A stretch of 34,716 bases of DNA from a virus. Shown piece after piece: positions 29,928 through 34,716 of the stretch; positions within the stretch are counted from its first letter, which is position 1; each line of letters starts with the position of its first letter. A program made the position numbers and the translations under genes. The notes beneath the pieces were generated by a model, which searched no databases, was not told the DNA's origin, and saw only the letters and a list, made by a program, of their open reading frames with translations. The stretch spans positions 1-34,716 of the IMG/VR virus record IMGVR_UViG_3300046012_000219. One strand, 5' to 3'.

Positions 29928-31591
29928 ACGTTCAGCGCGGCGCGCATCCGCCGGCGCTCCTCGAACTCATGGTCGACGGCAGCTTTCAACGCCAGCACGG
30001 TTTCTGTGAGCTCTTGGAGTTCGCTGACGGTGGAGGCCGCGACGATCGGGCCGGCGGTGCGGGTGAGAACGAAGCAACTAGCCGTCGCGACATGCGCTGA
30101 CTCGACCGAACCGTCATCGTTTTCGACCAGCGAGATCGTTGCGCGTTCGAGCGCCTGGAACGCGCAGATGGTGGCGCCACCGATCACGTATTCCGCGAAC
30201 GTCATCAGGGTCGGTTGCACCCCGATCGTTCCAGCCGAATCGTCTTCGAGAGGCGGCTCGATGATCTCGAGCGTCGCGACGTACGGGTCGATCGACACGC
30301 CGCGCAGCGAGAGGTTCCCGACCATCTCAGCCGCACGCATACCGATCTCGTCGGGGTTGAAGACGCCGGCACCCCAGATCTCGTTGGGGTTCACGGTGTC
30401 GCGCCAGATCTGGTCGATCCGGCCGCACACGACCGCGTCTGCGCCGTCGCTGTGCGGAGTGTCGTACATCACGCCGAGAGGCAACGGCAGCGTCCGCCAT
30501 GTACCACCGCCCGGCTTCAACATCCGTACGAGCGACGGGCCGTCCTGCGACGGTTCGCCCTCAACACAGAGCAGTGCGCGCCACGCGACGGGGGAACCGT
30601 CAGCTGCGGCGGGTGCGGCAGCGTCATCGACCGTGACGGTTACGGCTGCGGTCGACGCCTCCAACTCCGCAAGATCGGAGGCAGCGATCGTGGTGTCTTC
30701 AAGGGACTCGGACACAGTCCCGTCCAAGGCTACATCGTTGGTCGGCTCGCTACCAGACGCCGCCAACGGCATCTCCGCTTCGACATCTGCGCCGCCGCCG
30801 TTGTCGACGAACACGACTGTGCACCGGCAATTGGCCGCTTCCTCGTCGGACAGGTCGGGGTCGCCGGGATAGTCCGCTTGTTCGCTTCCGACCTGGAACG
30901 GCTGGTCGATCGGCACGATTTGTCCGTCGGCGTCGGCGTGCGTTTCGCGGGTGCGTTCGTCTTCCGTCGCGAGCCACTGCTTGTACCCGACCGGCGGCTC
31001 GTCGGCGCCGGCGGTGTTGTTCACGAGCCGCGCGGCGAGGATCGACCCGCCGTTCGCGATCCCGTTCAAATGTGTGCGGGCGAGCATCATCGCGCGCGGC
31101 GTCGCGATGTCCCACGCGGCTTGTTTGATCGCCTTCGCCGTATCGGCGACTGAGAGCCCTTGCTGGTAACCGTGGAGGATCGCGGTCGCGATCTGGTCGC
31201 GGACCGCTTCCTCCAGATCTTGTGCCCGAACGCCGAGACCGTCCAGGAGCCCGGCGGCTAGCGGGTTCGCGAGATCGAACGAGATCCCCACCTCTCCGAG
31301 CGCCGACCCGACCACGGCGCGGAGCGCGGCTTTCTGTGCTGCCGCGGTGCGCTTCCGCGCGTCGCGCTGCAGTTCGGCCGCGTCGACGAGCTCCTGATTC
31401 TCAGGTGGTGTCCATCCGGGGTTGGTCGCATCAGCCGTCAGGTGGGCGGTCGCGAGCCGAGCGAATCGTTCGGCGGCTTTGCTGCCGGCGGTCTGCAACG
31501 CGATCCGGTAGCCGTCCGCGATCCGGCCGAGATGCTCCTCGGCCTGCTGCCGGCCGCGCTCGAGGTGCCGGTTGAACGTGTCGGAGTTCAC
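29924..31591 (-). CDS. MuF-like minor head protein fused to an S78-like prohead protease domain
   Basis: A 555-residue fusion. Residues 1-262 are a MuF/SPP1 gp7-like minor head domain: helical N-terminus, then MMLARTHLNGIANGG and the end motif EEAANCRCTVVFVD. Residues 335-490 resemble the S78 prohead protease: GGTWRTLPLPLGVMYDTPHS with His380, GADAVVCGRIDQIWRD, and LSLRGVSID with Ser433 as the probable nucleophile. A charged helix (520-555) ends the protein. The linker (265-332) is acidic and Ala-rich. It overlaps the portal stop at 31588-31591 (ATGA or GTGA). The protease cleaves scaffold and capsid N-termini in related phages. Confidence 0.83.
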   Translation of the reverse strand: MNSDTFNRHLERGRQQAEEHLGRIADGYRIALQTAGSKAAERFARLATAHLTADATNPGWTPPENQELVDAAELQRDARKRTAAAQKAALRAVVGSALGEVGISFDLANPLAAGLLDGLGVRAQDLEEAVRDQIATAILHGYQQGLSVADTAKAIKQAAWDIATPRAMMLARTHLNGIANGGSILAARLVNNTAGADEPPVGYKQWLATEDERTRETHADADGQIVPIDQPFQVGSEQADYPGDPDLSDEEAANCRCTVVFVDNGGGADVEAEMPLAASGSEPTNDVALDGTVSESLEDTTIAASDLAELEASTAAVTVTVDDAAAPAAADGSPVAWRALLCVEGEPSQDGPSLVRMLKPGGGTWRTLPLPLGVMYDTPHSDGADAVVCGRIDQIWRDTVNPNEIWGAGVFNPDEIGMRAAEMVGNLSLRGVSIDPYVATLEIIEPPLEDDSAGTIGVQPTLMTFAEYVIGGATICAFQALERATISLVENDDGSVESAHVATASCFVLTRTAGPIVAASTVSELQELTETVLALKAAVDHEFEERRRMRAALNV

Positions 31592-33453
31592 GCGGCCACC
31601 AGCTGCGGCTCAAGAAGCCTGCCGACGAACACATCGAAGCCGACAGGAAGCGGGGTGGGCTCGACGTCGTAAAGGGTTCGGGCTGCGTGCGCTTCGACCT
31701 GGTCGCCGATCGCGCGCGCGGCGACAGCGGGAAGGTTCCATCGGTGAAGCGTTTCGACGAGATCGTCGGCGCCGCCCTGCACTAGGGCCCGCTCGCCGGG
31801 AATGCCGGGAAGCAGACGGACCTGGTCGAACCCGAGCGCGGCAGCGACGAGCCGCTGCGGAACGGCGCCGATCGTCTGTTTGCATTCCGCGCAGGAGTTG
31901 TTTGCACGGGTCCTGATCCTCGATCCCGCGAGCGACCGTGACCGCTCAACCGCGAGCTCGGCGGCACCGAGGATCCGTGCCGACGCGACCGTGTCAGGTG
32001 GCCCATCGGGTGGCGGTCCGGCTTCGACCTCGGCGCCGGTTGTCGGGCCGGTCGGGGTGTCCTGCGATCCTTGGGCGTTCTCGATCTCGCCGGGCTCCGG
32101 CTCGATCCCTCCTGCTTTAACCGACGGGATCCCATACCACGCAAGCGACGAATCCCTTGTCGCGATACCGATCCGTTCGGCGCGCTCCACCTCGGTCGGC
32201 GCGTCATCGTCGTCGAAGTCGCACGCATCGCGGAGCGCAGCGAATCCGACCGCGCCGAGCGCCCACAGGTCCTTAGCGTCCTTAGCTCGGTCAGGATGGT
32301 TGATGATCGCGGCAGCGTCGTAGCCGACCACGAGATGCTCCCAGTCCTTGACTCCAGCCTCACGTGCGGCCGGCCGCAGATACGCCGACGTCAGATCGTC
32401 GCACAGCTCCTGACACACCGGCTGAATGTGCGCCTTGAACGTGCTCTCATCGACCTGCCACGCCGACCAGTGATTCACCTCGGCGAGTCCGAGCAGCACT
32501 TCCGGCGGCATGTCGAGGCCGATCGCGACACGCTTCAGCGCCTCGTCGCGCAGCGTGACCTCGCGGTACTCCTCGTTCGAGTCGCGGAAGCTGATGAAGT
32601 TGAACCCCTCCTGTACCCGCTCGGCACCGACACGAACGAGGAACGGGACGGCGGCGGCCGCAGTGCCTTCGTTCTGGATCGGCTCGGTGACGGCCTCGAT
32701 CAGATCCTCGTAGAACGGGTCGCCGACCATGTCCTCATCGCCGACCGGCTCCGGAGGAGGCGGCGAGATGTCATCAGCCATCACCAGCATCCCCGGCCCC
32801 GCTAGCCGCGAGCGGACACGCGCGCGGACGGCGGCCTGCAACAGAAGCAGCTCCTCGCAATCGCCGAGGACGCCTTCCAGCGACGAGTCTGCGCGGCCCG
32901 ACCAGACAGGATGCGGGCGCCACAACCGATACACGATCGCGAAGCCCGGCTGCAGAGCTGTCTCACCGTCCGGAAGCGCCTTCAACTCAACCGTCCCGGT
33001 CTCCGGCGAACCCTGCCGTGTGTACGTGCCTTCACCAGTCACGCGCAGCTCGAGCAGCGAGAGCATCTCCCATTTCTCGCCGAGCTCTTCGTCGTACGTG
33101 GCGGTCAGATAGCTCTCGCCGACAAGGAAACGCTGCCGGCCGTAGTTGCCGAGGAGGCTGGAGCGGCCACCGTTCGGGTCTTTGATCCGGTCGAGCAGGT
33201 CACGGATCTTCGCGTCTTCGGTTTCTTGTGGTTCCCCGTTCTCGTCGAGGAACGCCGGAAACACACGGATGTTCGAGAGGTTGCGGGCGAAGAAGTTGCC
33301 GGCGTACTTGATCGCGCCGAGCAGGTCGTAATACTCGAACGCTCGCAGCTGCCACTCCAACGCCTGCCTGCGCGCGGACGGCGACTTGACGGTCGCTTTC
33401 GCGGCCGACGCGGTGACCGCTGCCGGCGGGCGCCGGCGGGAGAGCAGGCCCAT
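31588..33453 (-). CDS. Portal protein
   Basis: A 621-residue portal protein, the dodecameric ring at one capsid vertex. The N-terminus (AFEYYDLLGAIKYAGNFFAR, NLSNIRVFPAFLDENGEPQE) and LLGNYGRQRFLVGESYLTAT match actinophage portals; RDEALKRVAIGLDMPPEVLL and WSAWQVDESTFKAHIQPVCQ are conserved core segments. It is longer than the usual 450-550 because of a C-terminal part (about residues 505-621) with a CAEC pair and GFDVFVGRLLE, perhaps linked to MuF. The start ATG 33453 is 5 bases after the stop of the previous small gene. Confidence 0.92.
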   Translation of the reverse strand: MGLLSRRRPPAAVTASAAKATVKSPSARRQALEWQLRAFEYYDLLGAIKYAGNFFARNLSNIRVFPAFLDENGEPQETEDAKIRDLLDRIKDPNGGRSSLLGNYGRQRFLVGESYLTATYDEELGEKWEMLSLLELRVTGEGTYTRQGSPETGTVELKALPDGETALQPGFAIVYRLWRPHPVWSGRADSSLEGVLGDCEELLLLQAAVRARVRSRLAGPGMLVMADDISPPPPEPVGDEDMVGDPFYEDLIEAVTEPIQNEGTAAAAVPFLVRVGAERVQEGFNFISFRDSNEEYREVTLRDEALKRVAIGLDMPPEVLLGLAEVNHWSAWQVDESTFKAHIQPVCQELCDDLTSAYLRPAAREAGVKDWEHLVVGYDAAAIINHPDRAKDAKDLWALGAVGFAALRDACDFDDDDAPTEVERAERIGIATRDSSLAWYGIPSVKAGGIEPEPGEIENAQGSQDTPTGPTTGAEVEAGPPPDGPPDTVASARILGAAELAVERSRSLAGSRIRTRANNSCAECKQTIGAVPQRLVAAALGFDQVRLLPGIPGERALVQGGADDLVETLHRWNLPAVAARAIGDQVEAHAARTLYDVEPTPLPVGFDVFVGRLLEPQLVAA

Positions 33454-33457
33454 CCGG

Positions 33458-33628
33458 TTAGTCGCTGGTTTTCGCGGGTGTCGGCTGCGGGCCGTTCCAC
33501 ACGCGCGGCTCAGGCTTCGCCGTCGGGGCGAAGTAGCCAGGAGCCGAAGGCCCGGTGGCCGCGACTACAGGCTGTGCGTTCTCGGCCGGCGGCTGCCACT
33601 GCCCCGACCCTCCACAGTTACACGGCAC
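33458..33628 (-). CDS. Small Cys-containing protein before the portal gene
   Basis: A 56-residue protein. I chose GTG 33628 because AAGGGG lies about 6 bases upstream; the TTG at 33643 would include that site. It begins PCNCGGSGQW, a start seen in small actinophage proteins (CNCGG), followed by a Pro/Ala/Gly-rich disordered tail. Function unknown. Confidence 0.62.
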   Translation of the reverse strand: MPCNCGGSGQWQPPAENAQPVVAATGPSAPGYFAPTAKPEPRVWNGPQPTPAKTSD

Positions 33629-33674
33629 GCGTTCCCCTTTCAAAGCTGCTTGACGGCTTCGATAGTAGGGGACG

Positions 33675-33699
33675 ACGGGGACGTTGGATAGGTCCCCGT
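33675..33699 (-). other. Hairpin between the DUF1360-like and Cys-rich genes
   Basis: acggggac (33675-33682) and gtccccgt (33692-33699) are perfect inverted copies with a 9-base loop, in the 75-base gap of the minus-strand operon. No T-tract follows. It could be a weak terminator or RNA-processing element. Confidence 0.55.
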
Positions 33700-33703
33700 G
33701 CGG

Positions 33704-34057
33704 TTACGCGTCGAGTTGCTTCGAAATCAGCCCGACGACACCTGACGCGGCCCACGGTATCGCGAGCACCTCAACCCAGTGCGGCCAGATCGTCCACGCG
33801 ACGTAGCCGATCACGCATAGCCACCACGAAACGCAGAACGGGCAGTGGAGGAACTCGTCGACCTTCGGCCGGTAGTTCGGGAGACGCCTCCCGACTTTCG
33901 AGCTGCGCGCGTTCGCGCCCGACCCGACCTCGTGCCGTCCCGTGATCTTCTTTCGAGCGGGTTCGGTGATTGAGTCCCATCCGACGAAGCGTGTGAGTCG
34001 ATAGCCGGCGAGTGTGAGCAGCACGAACGCCCACGGCGATGGCACAGACCAGGTCAT
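33704..34057 (-). CDS. DUF1360-like membrane protein
   Basis: A 117-residue membrane protein with three hydrophobic spans (about residues 7-26, 75-92 and 95-112) and the motif CPFCVSWW just before the second, matching the DUF1360 family of phage and bacterial small membrane proteins. ATG 34057 overlaps the stop of the upstream glycosyltransferase (ATGA). In phages it is found near the head genes; its function is unknown, possibly superinfection exclusion. Confidence 0.82.
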   Translation of the reverse strand: MTWSVPSPWAFVLLTLAGYRLTRFVGWDSITEPARKKITGRHEVGSGANARSSKVGRRLPNYRPKVDEFLHCPFCVSWWLCVIGYVAWTIWPHWVEVLAIPWAASGVVGLISKQLDA

Positions 34058-34716
34058 GCAACGACCGGCGCGGCGTGCGCGAGGATTGCCTCACGGTACG
34101 AGCCGAGCGCTTCGGGCCACGGCCGTCCATGCATCCCAACGTGGCCGTCCGGCCACAGGATCGAATCAAGATGCGCAGAACGGTGGAAACGGCCGCCGTC
34201 CGCCACCGCGTACCGCTCATGCCGTGCCGCGCGCTCCGCCTCGTTCGCCCAGCCGAAATGCAGAAGCTGCGTGCCGGTCGTCTGCGCGTACCCGGCGCGC
34301 TCATCAATCGACACCGGTACACGGCCACACGCGAGAGCGCGATCAGCGATCCGCAACCGCGACACATCAGCTGGGACGCGCCAGAGCGCGGGGATCCGGT
34401 GGGGCCGCCAGCCGCCGTCCATCCGTACGCACAAGCATTCGTCGAACGCACGCCACACCTCCGCCATCTCCAACCCGAACTCCGATGACGGGCTCGACTC
34501 GATGACCCGACGCAGCGTCGATCCGTCGCTAACGAACTCGTCGGCGTCGATCGCGAGAATGTGCGTCGGCTCCCATGACAGCGTCGCCTCTAGGAGCGCC
34601 TGGCGTGTGCGGCCCTCGTGCTGGAAGAACTCGCTCGTCGCGCGGCTGTGCAGTCGGATCTGTGGGTGGCGGCCGGCGAGCGCGCGGATCGTGTCGTCGT
34701 CGGATCCGTCGTCCCA
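34054..34716 (-). CDS. Glycosyltransferase family 2-like, N-terminus cut by the window edge
   Basis: The 220 visible residues start inside the protein. The visible beginning (WDDGSDDDTIRALAGRHP) is the DDGSxDxT segment of family-2 glycosyltransferases, and AIDADEFVSD is the DxD-like metal site about 50 residues later; LRRVIESSPSSEFGLEM and ARHERYAVADGGRFH follow. The true start and first strand lie beyond 34716. Substrate unknown; presumably it glycosylates a virion protein or a host surface sugar. It overlaps the next gene by ATGA. Confidence 0.78.
   Translation of the reverse strand, partial: WDDGSDDDTIRALAGRHPQIRLHSRATSEFFQHEGRTRQALLEATLSWEPTHILAIDADEFVSDGSTLRRVIESSPSSEFGLEMAEVWRAFDECLCVRMDGGWRPHRIPALWRVPADVSRLRIADRALACGRVPVSIDERAGYAQTTGTQLLHFGWANEAERAARHERYAVADGGRFHRSAHLDSILWPDGHVGMHGRPWPEALGSYREAILAHAAPVVA

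Noticed and set aside
30215-31153. 312-residue plus-strand ORF
   Set aside because: Antisense of the MuF-protease gene; no motifs seen in the plus-strand translation.
1-34716. tRNA genes, CRISPR arrays, integrase or terminase
   Set aside because: I looked for these and saw no cloverleaf, spaced repeat array, tyrosine/serine recombinase or terminase motifs; the terminase probably lies beyond the right edge.

Overview
This window is a stretch of a tailed-phage (siphovirus) or prophage genome. The high GC content, frequent GTG starts, 1-4 base overlaps between genes (ATGA/GTGA), GGAGG-type ribosome binding sites and apparently leaderless regulatory genes all suggest an actinobacterial host. Nearly everything is read on the minus strand, so the genome runs from position 34716 down to 1. 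No terminase, integrase, DNA polymerase, tRNA or CRISPR array was recognised.

Head module (34716-19298): a glycosyltransferase cut by the window edge, a DUF1360-like membrane protein, a small Cys-rich protein, portal, a MuF-type minor head protein fused to an S78-like protease domain, a second protease-associated ORF, and several small ORFs. Next come a long fibre protein, a small protein, an acyltransferase and a second glycosyltransferase. Then follow the HK97-fold major capsid protein (with its own promoter-like and terminator-like signals), a second structural protein, a probable major tail protein followed by a very long hairpin, a head-tail adaptor and a tail terminator-like protein.

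Tail and lysis (19307-7094): a gp10-like protein, a frameshifted tail-assembly chaperone pair, the tape measure protein (1026 aa), Dit-like and hub-like proteins, then adhesin-like proteins with beta-propeller, LamG-like and cadherin/Ig-like modules. The lysis cassette has a CHAP-type endolysin and several small membrane proteins, one of which appears to start at CTG.

Regulation (7224-5652): a short plus-strand group (two HTH proteins and a zinc ribbon) faces the minus-strand early operon. The divergent regulators at 5915 and 5956 share a 34-bp near-symmetric promoter/operator in which both transcripts appear leaderless.

Recombination operon (5915-1): HTH regulator, small membrane protein, small ORFs, RecT annealase, SbcD/Mre11 nuclease and SbcC/Rad50 ATPase. 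The sbcC gene is broken in its N-terminal ATPase lobe by a LAGLIDADG homing endonuclease gene. The three ORFs (N-fragment, endonuclease, C-fragment) are joined by overlapping stop/start codons with no non-coding flanks, so this is neither an intein nor a recognisable group I intron. It looks like a gene-in-pieces SbcC and is the most notable item in the window.
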